A stretch of 64,000 nt of DNA from Bos javanicus (Eukaryota > Chordata > Mammalia > Artiodactyla > Bovidae). The notes under the pieces were generated by a model. It ran no database searches and was not told the origin of the DNA. It saw nothing but the letters and a program-made list of their open reading frames with translations. A program made the translations under genes and the position numbers. Shown here piece by piece: positions 1 through 11,066 of this stretch. Each line of letters starts with the position of its first letter. Position 1 is the stretch's first letter. The stretch covers positions 64,769,125-64,833,124 of the forward strand of contig NC_083885.1 of assembly GCF_032452875.1 (NCBI RefSeq). The letters are read 5' to 3'.

Positions 1-499
1 TTGAGGGACAGTGGGAATCTTGCTTCAGCTGTGTCGTAACCTCAGCGTGATGTTTTTCTGTTAAAAATAACTTCCCTCCACCCTGACCCCCTGCCCCGAA
101 CTTTCCACAGTTTTTGCGCAAGTTTGAGCTTTAAATCAATCAGTGTACAACCTGCCAGGTTCTTGCCGCCTCTGGGTTCAGAAAGCTATTGATCTTCTTC
201 CCTGGTTTGCGGAATTGATCTTACATCTTGGTTGTTCTATGGAGTATTTTGTCTCTCGAGGCCGTCCCTGTCCTGAAATTGGGGCTTTCCTTCCGTCTTT
301 ACCCTAATGATCCGTACCTGTAGATAGCCATCTCATCCCCTTTTAATTCTTGCCCTTAATTTTCATCGCAAAATGAACTCACACACGCTGTTTGCTTTTT
401 GAGTCAAATAACATTGATCTGTGTGTCTGTGAAACAAACAAGGGGAAACGGAAAAATCTTTCATCATGGCAGAGGAGCAACCAAATATTTGAAAGACTG
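1..499. other. Unique-looking sequence, no gene seen
   Basis: AT/GC-balanced sequence with no recognisable repeat, splice-flanked open frame or RNA fold. Only short chance reading frames are present. Confidence 0.5.
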
Positions 500-958
500 T
501 TTTCAAACACAGATGGACCTAGAGATTGTCACACCGAGTGAAGGTAGTCAAACAGAGAAAGACAAATACGTGATATTGCTTATGTGTGAAATTTTTTAAT
601 GGTACAAGTGAATCTACTTAGAGAACATAAACAGAGTCACAGATGCAGAAAACAAACTTATGATTACCAAAGCGGAAAGTGGTGGTTATTTCGGGGTGGC
701 GGGTGGGGGGGGGGGGGGACAGAATAAACTAGGAGTTTGGCATTGACATATACACACTCTATAAATAGAATAGATAACTAATAAGGAGCTACTGTACAGC
801 ACAGGAAACTCTCCTCTGTAATGACCTTTATGGGAAAAGAATCTTAAAAAGAGTGGATTTATGTTTATGTATAATTGATTCATTTTGCTGTACAGAAGAC
901 AGGAACACAGCATTGTAAATCAACTATACTCCCATAAAAATTTGAAGGGGGGGAAAAA
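500..958 (+). repeat. L1 3' end (ORF2 tail/3' UTR)
   Basis: Diverged copy of the artiodactyl L1 3' region: 'atggacctagagatt', a 'caaacttatgattacc' stretch, an 'aggagtttggcattgac' stretch, then 'gtaaatcaactatac' and a purine-rich tail. A G-rich tract (about 693-718, with 14 consecutive G) sits inside the 3' UTR, where L1s usually carry a polypurine/G4-prone tract. The tail gives + orientation. Confidence 0.8.
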
Positions 959-2195
959 AAGATTATTTTCAGTCGTTTTCCTGGAGACCACCCGCATCCA
1001 GGGCTGGTTCAAAATGCAGAACACCCTGGGAAGCAAGGTCTCCGTCTCAAGCAGCCTTCCGCGCCTCCCCGCTCCGGTTCCTTTTGCCGTATTCTGTTGT
1101 TTTTTTGTCGCAGTCATCAGTGACTGAACTCATCTGGTTTGTTCCTTTGCTCGCTGGTTTATTGTCAGTGACCTGGGGACAGAATCGGGCCCCCCAACCC
1201 CCGAGTCCTGAAACGCTTGCCTATCTGATTCACCTCTGAGTTCCCAGGACCCGAAAGACGCCAGATTTTTGCTGTGCTCGGCATACATGTTTTGAGTGAA
1301 TATAGGATGTGTCAAAGGTTATCTCAAATATGCACGTGTCCTTTGGCCCAACAAACTGACTTATAGACTATATCCTGCAGGCGAACCTGAACCTCCGCCA
1401 AATACAATACAGACACGTTGCTTTTCTGTGGCTTTTCGGGAGCAGGGAAAAAGAACTGAAACAGCCCGCCGGGCCGTGGGTGGAGAAATCAATCCCGGGT
1501 GTCTGCACACCGGCCAGGATTCTACCGCACACCAAAGCAAGCAGAGAAGCGCTTAGTCCCGACAGGGAACCACGGGCTGTCGCACGGAGGACATGTGTAG
1601 AGAGAGTCTATACTGTCATGTTGTATGGTGTACAGATAAACGTACTCGTAGCCACACGTGAAGCTGTAATTGTGCACAGTTACGTATGCATAATGCCCTA
1701 AGAAATGTGGATGTGAAGCTCAGCGCTGGTAACACGGGAGAAGCTGGTGTTCTGGAAGCTGCCGCCACCCAGGGAAGGGAGAGGGGGAAGAAGCAGTGAG
1801 GGCGGGAGACAGATTTCTTTTTGTTCTGTCTGATGAGTGCTTTTGTGCTCTCTGCAAAATGAATCATTCAAGGAGCGAGCCTAACGGGAGACAGCTATTT
1901 GCATGTTAGCTGAAAGCTCCATCTTGCGAGGTGGGCGAGAGGCTAAGGTTTCTGTGATGTGTGCTGAGACTTTCCAAACTGTTGTCGCAGAGGCCAGAGA
2001 GAAAGAAAAAGATGAATGCACAGGATAAAAATTAAAGTTTTAAGCCATGAGGAAAAGGTAAATAGGATTTAGAAGGCGATCAAGGAACAGTTGGAAGATG
2101 AAAATTTTAAAGTAAGGAGCATGTTAAGATCCAAAAATATGCAATGGCTAGTGTAAGTCTCACAGAAGATAGAGAAGATGGTCTAAGAGATTACA
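959..2195. other. Unique-looking sequence, no gene seen
   Basis: About 1.2 kb without a repeat I recognise. Reading frames are short on both strands and lack coding character. It may hold ancient decayed repeats that need a profile search. Confidence 0.4.
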
Positions 2196-2196
2196 A

Positions 2197-2240
2197 AACA
2201 TTGCTGCTGCTGCTGCTAAGTCACTTCAGTCATGTCCGAC
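2197..2240 (-). repeat. Truncated Bov-A2/BovB 3' tail fragment
   Basis: A short GCT repeat followed by 'aagtcacttcagtcatgtccgac', the antisense 3' end of a Bov-A/BovB unit, and then an abrupt loss of similarity. Confidence 0.6.
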
Positions 2241-2315
2241 CCTGAGGTTAAATAAGACCCAAATAAATGAAGAGATACATGAGGCTCAGATATTAGAACT
2301 CTTTTTGTAAATTTC

Positions 2316-2515
2316 AGAATATACATATTTTACTGAAGCATAGTTGACTTACAAAGTTTCAGGTGCACGGCAAGGTGATTCAGTTATGCATATACACGTA
2401 TATCATTTTTCAGATTTTTTTCCATTATAGGGTATTACAAGATACTGACGATAGTTCCCTGTGCTATACAGTAAATCTTTGTTGCTTGTTGCATATCTGT
2501 TTTTTTTTTTTTAAT
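2316..2515 (-). repeat. L1 3' UTR, antisense
   Basis: Reverse complement of the L1 3' end: 'actgaagcatagttgac', 'ttccctgtgctatacagta' and a T-rich stretch at 2500-2512. Confidence 0.8.
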
Positions 2516-2919
2516 TTGAAATCTATTACTCTGTTCATACTAAGTCAAACAAGTGGGGTCAAAATGTCATAAATTTTTTTAGTTAGGCAAAAATGTATAA
2601 GTTTTCTAAGATATATATATTATACATGCTACTTATGTAATATGTATACAAAAGCTTTTCTACTATGCTTGATAAAGGCTAGAGAAAGAGCATCAAAAAG
2701 AAAGAAAGATGAAGAAATTGGAAAACGAACTAAATGAAATGAGAGCACTGAGCATGCACTAGAAAAAATGAAACAAACTAAGCAAAAGATCTAGAACTCT
2801 CGGCAACGTTAGGATGACGTTTCCTCAAGGTTGGTCTAACAATCCCAGTGCCATTTTTTTTTTTTTTTTTTTTTTTTAGGATCAACACATTGATTCTAAA
2901 GTTTATCTGAAATTATGGG
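2516..2919. other. AT-rich sequence with long T run
   Basis: No gene. A run of more than 20 T around 2855-2878 may be the tail of an unrecognised minus-strand retroposon. The rest is AT-rich and unclassified. Confidence 0.4.
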
Positions 2920-3172
2920 AGGGAGGAATAAAGTAAGAGCTTGAGATTAATAGATATACACTACCATATAGAAAATAGATTAAAAAAAAACACCAAAGTA
3001 CCTACCATATAGCACAGGGAACTATTGACATATTCTGTATACTACAATAGCTATAATGGGAAAAGATCTGAAAATATATATACATTTATATATGCACACA
3101 CAAAGGCATTTATATGTAAATCTGAATCACTTGGCTATACACCTGAAACTAACACAACATTGTAAAGCAACT
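2920..3172 (+). repeat. L1 3' end
   Basis: Carries 'catatagcacagggaact', 'acacctgaaactaacac' and 'acattgtaaagcaacta'. The last bases of the element and its A-rich end resume at about 3350, so the SINE at 3173-3350 was inserted into the L1 tail. Confidence 0.8.
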
Positions 3173-3350
3173 ATTTGTTGTTGTTGCTTAGTCACTAAGT
3201 TATGTCTGACTCTTTGGACCCCATGGACTGTAGCTCACCAGGCTCCTCTGTCCTTGGGATTTCCCAGGCAAGAATACTGGAGTGGGTTGCCATTTCCTTC
3301 TCCAGGAGATCTTCCCCACCCACGGCTCGAACCCAAGTCCCCTATACTTC
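3173..3350 (-). repeat. Bov-A2-type SINE
   Basis: Antisense Bov-A body: 'gactctttggaccccatgg', 'gggatttcccaggcaag', 'gagtgggttgccatttcc', then a B-box-like 'ggctcgaaccc'. It interrupts the L1 tail, so it is younger than that L1. Confidence 0.85.
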
Positions 3351-3620
3351 AGCTACAAATAAATCAATAAATTTTGTATGGAATTACAAAGGATCTAGAA
3401 TTGGAAAAAATAAAATCCTTAAGAAAAACAAAACAAAACGGGAATTTAAGTTATCTGAGTTCAAGTCTTCATTAAATACATTCGCAAAATGGATAGCGCA
3501 AATGATGTAGAAGGATAATTATTGCAAAATTCCCTCACATCCTCCATCCACCAACTACTGAATTCTCCTCTTGTGAGGCAACCAAGGTAATCAGATTTTT
3601 GCTGTATGCCCACAGATTCT

Positions 3621-3832
3621 GGGCTTCCCTACAGGCTCAGCTGGTAAAGAATCCGCCTGTAATGCAGGAGACTTGAGTTCGATCCCTGGGTCGGGAAGGT
3701 CTCCTGGAGAAAGAAATGGCAGCCCACTCTAGTATTCTGGCCTGGAGAATCCCATGGACAGAAGAGCCTGGCAGGCTACAGTCCACGGGGTCGCAGAGAG
3801 TTGGGCATGATTGAGCAACTAGCACTTTCACT
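3621..3832 (+). repeat. Bov-tA SINE
   Basis: Complete tRNA-like head ('gggcttccct', 'ggtaaagaatccgcctg', B box 'gttcgatccc') followed by the Bov-A body and the terminal 'gagcaactagca'. Little divergence, so relatively young. Confidence 0.9.
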
Positions 3833-4369
3833 TGCACAGAGATACCACGTATGCAGAACAAGTATGTTTTCTCTTTTCATTTTTCCCACATTGACACAAG
3901 GCTTGATGCTCAGTCAAGTTTTGTGTTTTACTTTTTTTTTTTTTGCAGTTATGTATCTTAATGATTGGGCCATAACAGTTGCACAGAGAGGTGCTTCGTC
4001 CTTTTTCATGGCTGTATAGTATTCCATAGCTAATATGCTGAAGTGTGAGTGGTCATTAGAGTGTGTCCATTCTCTTATTACAAATTCTGCTGACGTGAAT
4101 AACTTGTTGGGGACGGTCTAGGGCTGTGAAGACAAATGCTAGCGTGAGGCATCCAGTCCCCATGTACCTGGACAGTGCAGACCCCACCCCCACCCCCACT
4201 CTCTGTGCATTTGACAGCCTCCGCCTGGGTGATCTCAGAAATTCCTGAATGTGTCTGGATCATTGCTTCCTGCTTAGAGCTCATCTCCATACAGTTAATA
4301 ATAACAAAGATATGACCCATATCACCTTGATTCTGAACTGTTTTCAAAAATAAATTTTAAAAACTTTAA
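3833..4369. other. No gene; possible old antisense L1 trace
   Basis: Mostly unclassified. Around 3990-4110 'catggctgtatagtattccat' resembles the antisense L1 ORF2 end, but similarity fades quickly. Confidence 0.35.
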
Positions 4370-5150
4370 AAAATGAGATAGAAGCAACCTAAATGTCTAT
4401 TTATGAATGGATAAAGAAGATATGGGGTGTGTGTGTATATATAGTGGAATATTACTCAGCCATGAAAAGGAACCAAATAATGCCATTTGAGCCACATGGA
4501 TGGACTTGGAGACGATCATACTAAGTGAAGTCAGACAAAGACAAATACCATATGGTATCACTTATATGTGGAATCTAAAAAAATGATACAAATGAATTTA
4601 TTTACAAAAGAGAAACAGACTCACAGACTTTGAAAACAAATTTACGGTTACCAGAGGCAGAAGGTTGAGGAGAGATAAATTAGGAGTTTCCAATGAACAT
4701 AAACACACTATTATATATAAAATAGATAACCAACAAGGACCTACTGGGTGGCACACGGAACTTATTCAATAGTCTGTAATGACTTATATGGGAAAACAAT
4801 CTGAAAAAGAATATATATATAGGCTGCCCAGGTGGTGCTGCTGGTAAAGAACCCACCTGCCAATGCAGGAGACATAAGAGACGAGGGCTCGATCCTTGAA
4901 TCGGGAAGATCCCCTGGAGAAGGGAATGGCAACCCACTCCAGGATTCTTGCCTGGAGAATCTCCATGGTCAGAGGAGCCCCGTGGGCTACGGTCCATGGG
5001 GTTGCAAAGAGTGGGCCATGACTGAAGGGCCTTAGCACAGAACGCATGTATAACTGGATCACTTTGCTGTGCACCTGAAGCTAAGGCGCCTTTGTAAATT
5101 AACTACAATCCAATATAAGATAAAAATCAAATTAAAAAATAAATGAGAGC
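4370..5150 (+). repeat. L1 ORF2 end and 3' UTR, interrupted
   Basis: Runs from 'aatattactcagccatgaa' through 'cttatatgtggaatctaaa' and 'ggagtttccaatgaac' to 'gcacctgaagctaagg' and an A-rich end. A Bov-tA at 4821-5036 splits it just before the terminal 'actggatcactttgctg'. Confidence 0.85.
4821..5036 (+). repeat. Bov-tA SINE nested in L1
   Basis: tRNA-like head with 'ggtaaagaacccacctgcc', a damaged B box ('ggctcgatcc') and a full Bov-A body. Insertion lies at the TA-rich stretch of the L1 3' UTR, a position reused by SINEs elsewhere in this window (13.0 and 18.6 kb). Confidence 0.9.
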
Positions 5151-6265
5151 TTATTCGGTACACTGAGAAGAAAAATATAATATTTGACAAAGCAGACGTT
5201 GAAAACCCTGTGCACTCTTCCATCAGCCTCTTTCCTGGGCGGCAGAGGAGGCACGAATTTTCCATCCCGCTAATGGCTGTTTTAACTGCTCCATTCCGGG
5301 CTAAGAGGTTGACATTTAAGCGATAAATGTCACGTCTCGAAACCCAGCACAAAAAGACATTTCTACAGAACTGTTAAGAGCCCTTTTCACTTGCAAATTT
5401 CCAACCTGAGCCCATCTCCGCGGGCTTGCATTATTCATATAATTTGGAAAATGACTCACCGTTCCTGAGTCGTGATTGTCTGCAGGGCACAAGCCTTGAA
5501 AGGTGCCACGAAGCAGCCCTTTCCAGCTTTTAAACAAGACAAATATTCACCTTTTTTTTTTTTTTTTCCCCTCTTGAGTGTCATGGGATTATATTTTCTT
5601 ACAGCAAAGGATTGCTCACACATATTTAAAAGTTTCCATAATGCTTCTCACTGGGAGATATAAAATACAAGGGGGGGAAAAAAAGGCGCCTCGAGCTCAT
5701 TTGTACAGCTTAACACACTAGTTCCCAGGTAATAAAGGAACCAGGGCTCCCCAGGAAAAAACCACCACCGCCACCCCTCCTCCAGAGATAAACACCATGC
5801 CAGCTTTTAGGATGATAATTCCTGGCTGTTCCTCTTAGGTTCACCCGCCCTGGGTAAACCACTGTGGACTTTTGTTTGTAAAACAACAACCTTTTCTTTT
5901 GTGAAAATGTTGGTAACCCTTGTTTTGTTCTGTTTCTTTCTTTCTTTTCTCGACAGCTCCTCCACACCTCCCTCTTCTCTCCCATTTTAAAGCAAATGAA
6001 ACTGTTTTGGTCTTTTCTCCATCATTGCTGGGATTCAAGTTGCCCCCTCTTTCTGAGAACCCTCATTGTGGTCCAGTACACAACAGGTAAAATTTGCCCC
6101 CCACTATTTTCAGCGTGTTTTCGGTGCACTCACGTTGCACGGCAACGTTTCACCGCCTTTCGCCTCCATGGCTCCTCCTCTTCCACAGCTGAGACTGTCC
6201 CCGTTTCCCCTCTGCCAGCCCCAGGGAGTCGTCATCCTATTTCTGTTTTTATGAATTTGACTCTT
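5151..6265. other. Unique-looking sequence, no gene seen
   Basis: About 1.1 kb without a recognised repeat. Holds a T/C tract (5547-5569), a C-rich stretch near 5750-5780 and an AP-1-like 'atgactcacc' near 5453. A pyrimidine tract with 'cgacag' near 5950 looks like a splice acceptor, but no donor or coding frame supports an exon. Confidence 0.4.
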
Positions 6266-6979
6266 GTGTTGTTGTTCAGTTGCTCAGTCACGTCCAGCTC
6301 CTTGCAACCCCATGGACTGCAGCACGCCAGGCTTCCCTGTCTTTCACTATCTCCTGAGTTTGTTCAAACCCTTGTCCATTGAGTTGATGATGCCATCCAA
6401 CCATCTCATCCTCTGTTGTCCCCTTCTCCTCCCACCTTCAATCTTTCCCAGCATCAGGGTCTTTTCAAATGAGACAGTTCTTCGCATCAGGTGGCCAAAG
6501 CACTGGAGTTTCAGCTTCAACATCAGTCCTTCCAATGAACACTCAGGACTGATTTCCTTTAGGATGGACTGGTTGGATCTCCTTGCAGTCCAAGGGACTC
6601 TCAAGAGTCTTCTCCAACACCATGATTCAAAAGCATCAGTTCTTCAGCGTTCAGCCTTCTTTATGGTCCAGCTCTCCCAACTGTACACAACCACTGGAAA
6701 AACCATAGCTTTGACTAGATGGACCTTTGTCAGCAAAGTGATGTCTCTGCTTTTTAATTCAATGTCTAAGTTGGTCATAGCTTTCCTTCCACGGAGCAGG
6801 TGTCTTTTAATTTCATGGCTGCAGTCACCATCTGCAGTGATTTTGGAGCCTAAGAAAAGAAAATCTGTCACTGCTTCCACTTTTTCCCCTTTTATTTGTA
6901 TGAAGTGATGAGACCAGTTGCCATAATCTTAGTTTTTCTAATGTTGAATTTTAAGCCAGCTTTTTCTCCTCCTCCTTAA
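6266..6979 (-). mobile_element. BovB LINE 3' fragment, antisense (about 0.7 kb)
   Basis: Antisense 3' end of BovB from 'gttgttcagttgctcagtc' up to 'gttgaattttaagccagc'. On the minus strand 6880-6644 translates to the C-terminal tail of the BovB reverse transcriptase polypeptide, containing 'FLGSKITADGDCSHEIKR'. It is 5'-truncated and not functional. Confidence 0.9.
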
Positions 6980-7289
6980 AGATACTAATCGATATTTGTA
7001 TAACGAGTGAGAGAAGGAAGGAGTAAATTAGTGAACGGTGAGAAGAGCCGATCGTCACGCCCCAGACACTTGTCCAGCTGTTAGAAAGCTGTGCTTTCTG
7101 CCCTGCAGAGGCCAAACACACTGGTTTTGAGCCCGCCTTGGCCTGCAGTGGCTTGAAGCAGCGTTTTGATTCCCAGCCAGAAACTGAAGTCAGGCCCGGG
7201 CAGTGAGAGCTGAATCCTAACCAGTCGACTGGTGGTCAGTGACAAGGCCCTGGCCCCTATGGCTTTGCAGAAAATGAAAATTCCCGCAA
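6980..7289. other. Unclassified sequence
   Basis: No recognised gene or repeat; reading frames are short. Confidence 0.4.
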
Positions 7290-7500
7290 AGAAACGGAAA
7301 GTAGTGAAACAACTCAGGTGTTTATTAGGAGGAAAAAGACCTCCGTATGCGTGGATAGACTCACGAGTGGACTCGGAGAAGGACTCACACCCTCCTGGTG
7401 GTTAGAATCCTTGTGGCCGAAATCTTGGCCTTCTCTGCCACCGAAGCCGAATTAAAAAAAAAGAGAGAGAGACAGAGTTTGGAGGAAACAGACAGGTGAC
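7290..7500 (-). mobile_element. Possible LTR remnant
   Basis: Read on the minus strand, this stretch has an AATAAA near 7335-7330, an upstream GC-rich segment rich in 'ttcggccac'-like words, and a purine/pyrimidine border, as in the R/U5 part of an LTR. No matching second LTR, primer-binding site or internal region was found. The call rests on overall look only. Confidence 0.3.
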
Positions 7501-7953
7501 TTTAATTCCTGGCCATGGAAGTGGGGAACACAGCAGGCTCACGCTGCAAGACCTGTGGCCCTGATTCCGTGAAGAGTCTAGGTGCTCATGTAAGACCAGG
7601 GCTCACAGGCAGGACTCAGGGACAGAGAACAAAGGAGTCAGGGTCTTGGCTTCTTCCTCTCTGCATTATTTCAAAACCAGTCTTAGGCTGGCATTGGTAA
7701 CCCAGTAGTTGAGTCTGGTTATCCGTAGCCCTTCTTTCTGTAAAGCAGAAAGAGAAAAACTCCAAGAGGTGGCCTGCAAAGACAAGACTGTAAAGGTGAG
7801 CACCAGATGCAGGAGGTCATGAGCATAGAGTCAGAGGACTGTAGGTGCAAAACGGGGCTCCCACAGGATTAGGGGGCAGAAAGGCAAAGTTAGTTACAGA
7901 CGACCGACTAGGAACAGTTCAAGTGAAAACCAGGAGTAATCAGGCCTGCTCAC
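7501..7953. other. Unclassified sequence, possibly retroelement-derived
   Basis: No gene. The text style (stretches such as 'tttaattcctggcc' after an LTR-like block) suggests it may belong to the same old element as 7290-7500, but I cannot name the family. Confidence 0.3.
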
Positions 7954-8338
7954 TGTTGTTGTTGTTCAGCCGCTCAGTCGTCTTGGACTCTTTGGGACCC
8001 CATGGACTGCAGCACGCCAGGCTTCCCTGTCCTTTGCTATCTCCCAGGGTTTACTCAAGCTTATGTCCATCGAGCCAGTGATGGCATCCAACCATGGCAT
8101 CCTCTGTCGCCCCTTCCTCCTCCTGCCTTCAATCTTTCCCAGCATCAGGGGCTTTTCCCATCAGGTGGCCAAAGTATTGAAGCTTGAGCTTCAGCATCAG
8201 TCCTTCCAATGCGTATTCAGGACTGATCTCCTTTAGGATGGACTGGTTGGATCTCCTTGCAGTCCAAGGGACTCGCAAGAGTCTTCTCCAGCACCACGAT
8301 TCAAAAGCATCAATTCCTCGGCACTCAGCCTTCTTTGT
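7954..8338 (-). mobile_element. BovB LINE 3' fragment, antisense
   Basis: Begins with a GTT repeat and 'cagccgctcagtcg', continues through 'catcaggggcttttccc' and 'ggatggactggttggatc', and ends at 'cactcagccttc'. A short deletion relative to other copies removes the segment around 8155. Confidence 0.9.
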
Positions 8339-8746
8339 TCTCAGGAAAGAAAACCTCATTCCTCTTTTCCGTTTCCCTGCAAGAGAATCACGTTTATGGG
8401 GCATTTCTTCTGGGTTTCCTCTGGCCAGTCATCTTGCTTTGCCTGGTTCTGAGTCTGTATTTGGCTTAATCTTAGGTTCCCTCCCCATGTGTGTGGTCAT
8501 CTCTCAGCCAAGATGGATTCCGGTGACGAGGCCTATGGGTAGGTTAACATTCCTTTTCTGACCTCCAAGGAGCTCTGTAGTCAGGAAGCTCTCCTTGACC
8601 TTGAGAAGGAGAAGTATGCAGTCTCTCTTCTGGGCAGGCTCCTCTTCATCGTGCAGTCTGTCCACAGGCGACAGACTCCAGCTGCTCAGCCTGGGGCTTG
8701 TCTGTCTCTTGCCTCAGTTTTCTCCTTCTATAAAGCTGTTCTCCAG
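8339..8746. other. Unclassified sequence
   Basis: No gene or repeat family recognised between the BovB fragment and the nested SINE cluster. Confidence 0.4.
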
Positions 8747-8880
8747 AGACACAATTTTTAAATTTATTTCTCTTTTTTTTGGCTGCACTGCATGGTATAT
8801 GAGGTCTTAGTTCCCCGACCAGGAATTGAACCCTCACCCCCTGCGCTGGAAGCCCAGAGTCCTAACCACCGGACTGCCAG

Positions 8881-9302
8881 TTGTTCAGTTGCTCTATTGA
8901 GTCTGACTCTTTGCCACCTCTTGGGCTGCAGCACGCCAGGCTCGCCTGTGCTTCACTATCTCCTGCAGTCCAAACTCATGTCCTGGGTCAGGAAGATCCG
9001 CTGGAGAAGGGAGAGGCTGCCCACGCCCGTGTTCTTGGGCTTCCCCTGTGGCTCAGCTGGTAAAGAATCCGCCCGCAATGCAGGAGACCCGGCTTCGCTC
9101 CCTGGGTTGGGAAGATCCCCTGGAGGAGGGAAAGGCTACCCACTCCAGTGGTCTGGCCTGGGTCACAAAGAATCAGACACGACTGAGCAAATTTCACTTT
9201 CACTTTTTCACTTTCATGTTCATTGAGTTGGTGATATCCTCCAACCATCTCATCGTCTGTCATCCCCTTCTCTTCCTGCTTTCAGTCTTTCCCAGAATCA
9301 GG
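8881..9302 (-). mobile_element. BovB 3' fragment nested in the CHR SINE
   Basis: Antisense BovB end (from 'ttgttcagttgctc' to 'tcttcctgctttcag') inserted in the SINE head; 'gccag' flanks it at 8876-8880 and 9303-9307. It is itself interrupted by Bov-tA material at about 8983-9208. Confidence 0.8.
8983..9208 (+). repeat. Two stacked Bov-tA SINE pieces
   Basis: A short Bov-tA body piece (8983-9035) runs directly into a fuller Bov-tA (about 9036-9208) with head 'ggtaaagaatccgcccgc'. The flanking 'tcatgt' on both sides fits a target duplication within the BovB fragment. It lacks much of the 3' body. Confidence 0.75.
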
Positions 9303-9330
9303 GCCAGGGAAGTCCCCAAAGACACAATTT

Positions 9331-10030
9331 ATGCGTGATACACAGGCCTCAGCCCCACTGACTGAAGCCTCAGGCCCATGCTTCCTCTCTGAACCCCCCA
9401 GTCGGGCCAGTTTCTGGGTCTCCTATTCCAGTGTCCACATTCCCTCCTCAAGCCCCTGGTGATGGAAGCAGGCTCAGGTAGTTGCCTTGGAAACCAGTGC
9501 TCTCGTGAGCTGGTAAATGATTTCTGAAATTAAGTGTAAAAGCCAGATCTGAATGACTCAGAGTGAAAGTGCTATTATTTGTTTAAAAAAAAAAAAAGAA
9601 TTGAGGTTAGAAATAAATGCACATTTTCAGAGAATATAGAAAAACACACAAGAAAATTGTTCACTGGGAAGGGTGGAAGAGAGAGAAAGAGGAAAAAGTG
9701 AGCGGTGTGGGAGGCATATTTGTTTCTGCTTTATCGTTTTTCTCCTGTTCTCATGGAAACAATCACCTTTCCTAAAATTAAAATAAGCAAGAGCATCTAG
9801 AAAATCATAGCCACTAATATAAAGTTCTGAGTCCAGTCTTTCAGCTTGCACCAAAATTGCTTCAATGAAAGGTAGACGATATGATTACTAAAATAAAGTA
9901 ACAAACAACAGCAAAGTGCTTCTCCTTGGGAAAAATAAACCCAGGAGCAACTTTAATAAACCTAATAGAAACATCCATATTTCTGCAGGCCCTGTTGGAA
10001 CAAACGATAAACTGTCTCAATACATAAAGA
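9331..10030. other. Mostly unique sequence with X-box-like site
   Basis: No gene. Contains the X-box-like site at 9481, an A run at 9583-9596 and AT-rich stretches. No known repeat recognised. Confidence 0.4.
9481..9494. promoter_or_regulatory. X-box-like (RFX-type) motif
   Basis: 'gttgccttggaaac' has two inverted half-sites of the RFX-type X-box (GTTGCC and GGAAAC) with a 2-base centre. No promoter is evident next to it. Confidence 0.35.
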
Positions 10031-10165
10031 ACTGAGGGAAGGGTGGGCGGCCCCCGAGGGAGGCGACATACGTGTGGTTATGGCCGCCCCTGCTGTTGTA
10101 CGGAAGAAACCAACCCAGTGGTGTAAAGCGATTTTCCTCCAGTTAAAAAATAAATAAGCAAAAAG
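10031..10165 (+). repeat. Young-type L1 3' terminus
   Basis: Diverged version of the short L1 3' tail also seen at 11932 and 37515: 'acgtgtggttatgg', 'gaaaccaacccagtggtg', 'ttttcctccagtt' and an A-rich tail. Confidence 0.6.
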
Positions 10166-10261
10166 CATCAAATTGTCGATAAAGGAAAAAGTATCTCAAG
10201 GGAGTAATACACTGCAATAATTAGCAAGTGAATCATAAAGGGAAATGCAAGAAGAAAAAAG

Positions 10262-10600
10262 GAGTATTACTCGGCCATAAAAAAGAAAGAAATAATGCCA
10301 TTTACAGCACCATGGATGGACCTAGAGATGATCAAACTAAGTTAAATAAGTCAGACAGAGACAAGTGTTATATGATATTATTTATATGTGGGACCTAAAA
10401 TTTTATGTAAATGAACTTATTTACAAAACAGAAATAAAAAAAAATAATAAAAATACAAAAAACAAAACAGAAATATAACCACAGATATAGAAAAAAAATT
10501 TACGGTGACCATAGCGTAAAAGTGGGGAAGGGTGAGGGGTAAATTAGGAGTTTGGGATTAACAGATCCACACTGCTGTATATAAAATAAATTCAATTTTT
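10262..10600 (+). repeat. L1 ORF2 end/3' UTR, 3'-truncated
   Basis: 'gagtattactcggccat' to 'tgggattaacagatcc', after which L1 similarity stops before the element's normal terminus. A 14-bp direct repeat inside it (10423-10436 and 10462-10475) flanks 25 bases of almost pure A. Confidence 0.8.
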
Positions 10601-10789
10601 AACTCAGTTTTCTGTGTTTTAGGTATATGTTTACTAATATGGCCTGTTACTAATAGGTAACAGGCCAATACAGGCAGTATAATTAAGAGAACTGTTAATG
10701 AGATAAGCAGGTAATATATATGCAGATCTAGTAACTATTTTTTTTAAGCCTCATTACCTGCTAGGGGTGGGCTGGTGGAAGGCTCAGCA

Positions 10790-10803
10790 GTTGCCATGGG
10801 AAC
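10790..10803. promoter_or_regulatory. X-box-like (RFX-type) motif
   Basis: 'gttgccatgggaac', near-palindromic, with GTTGCC on one side and GGGAAC on the other. It borders a G-rich, purine-rich stretch. Confidence 0.4.
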
Positions 10804-11052
10804 CGCAGCTCGAGGGGGAAGGAGGGGCTGGGAAGGGGGAGAGAGCCCCAGTGACTCCAGACTCTGGACTCCAGGGAGGGGAGGGGAGGGGTCACAGCTG
10901 GAACTGGGTGGCCCCAGGGGTGTTTACAGAGTGAAGAATGAAATGCAGGGTCCGCGTTGAGCAGTTCAGCTCGGGGGGAATAATCTTTTCTAGCTCACTG
11001 TGTCCTTGCAAATATCAGATGATGTTTATAAAGCATGTGGTGCATTTCTGGG

Positions 11053-11066
11053 GTTTCCATGGTGAC
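11053..11066. promoter_or_regulatory. X-box-like (RFX-type) motif
   Basis: 'gtttccatggtgac' is a weaker X-box: the left half-site is acceptable, the right half-site (GGTGAC) departs from consensus. Confidence 0.3.

Larger units (their letters stand above)
8758..9319 (-). repeat. CHR-type SINE, split by a later insertion
   Basis: Antisense CHR SINE: T-rich tail at 8758-8780, 'ccgaccaggaattgaaccc' B box, then the head interrupted at 8880 and resumed as 'ggaagtcccc' at 9308-9317. An 11-bp target duplication 'agacacaattt' lies at 8747-8757 and 9320-9330, which fixes the insertion limits. Confidence 0.85.

Noticed and set aside
3621..3832. tRNA gene suggested by A-box and B-box-like sequences in this and other SINEs
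   Set aside because: These are tRNA-derived heads of Bov-tA or CHR SINEs; no cloverleaf with acceptor stem and anticodon arm is preserved.
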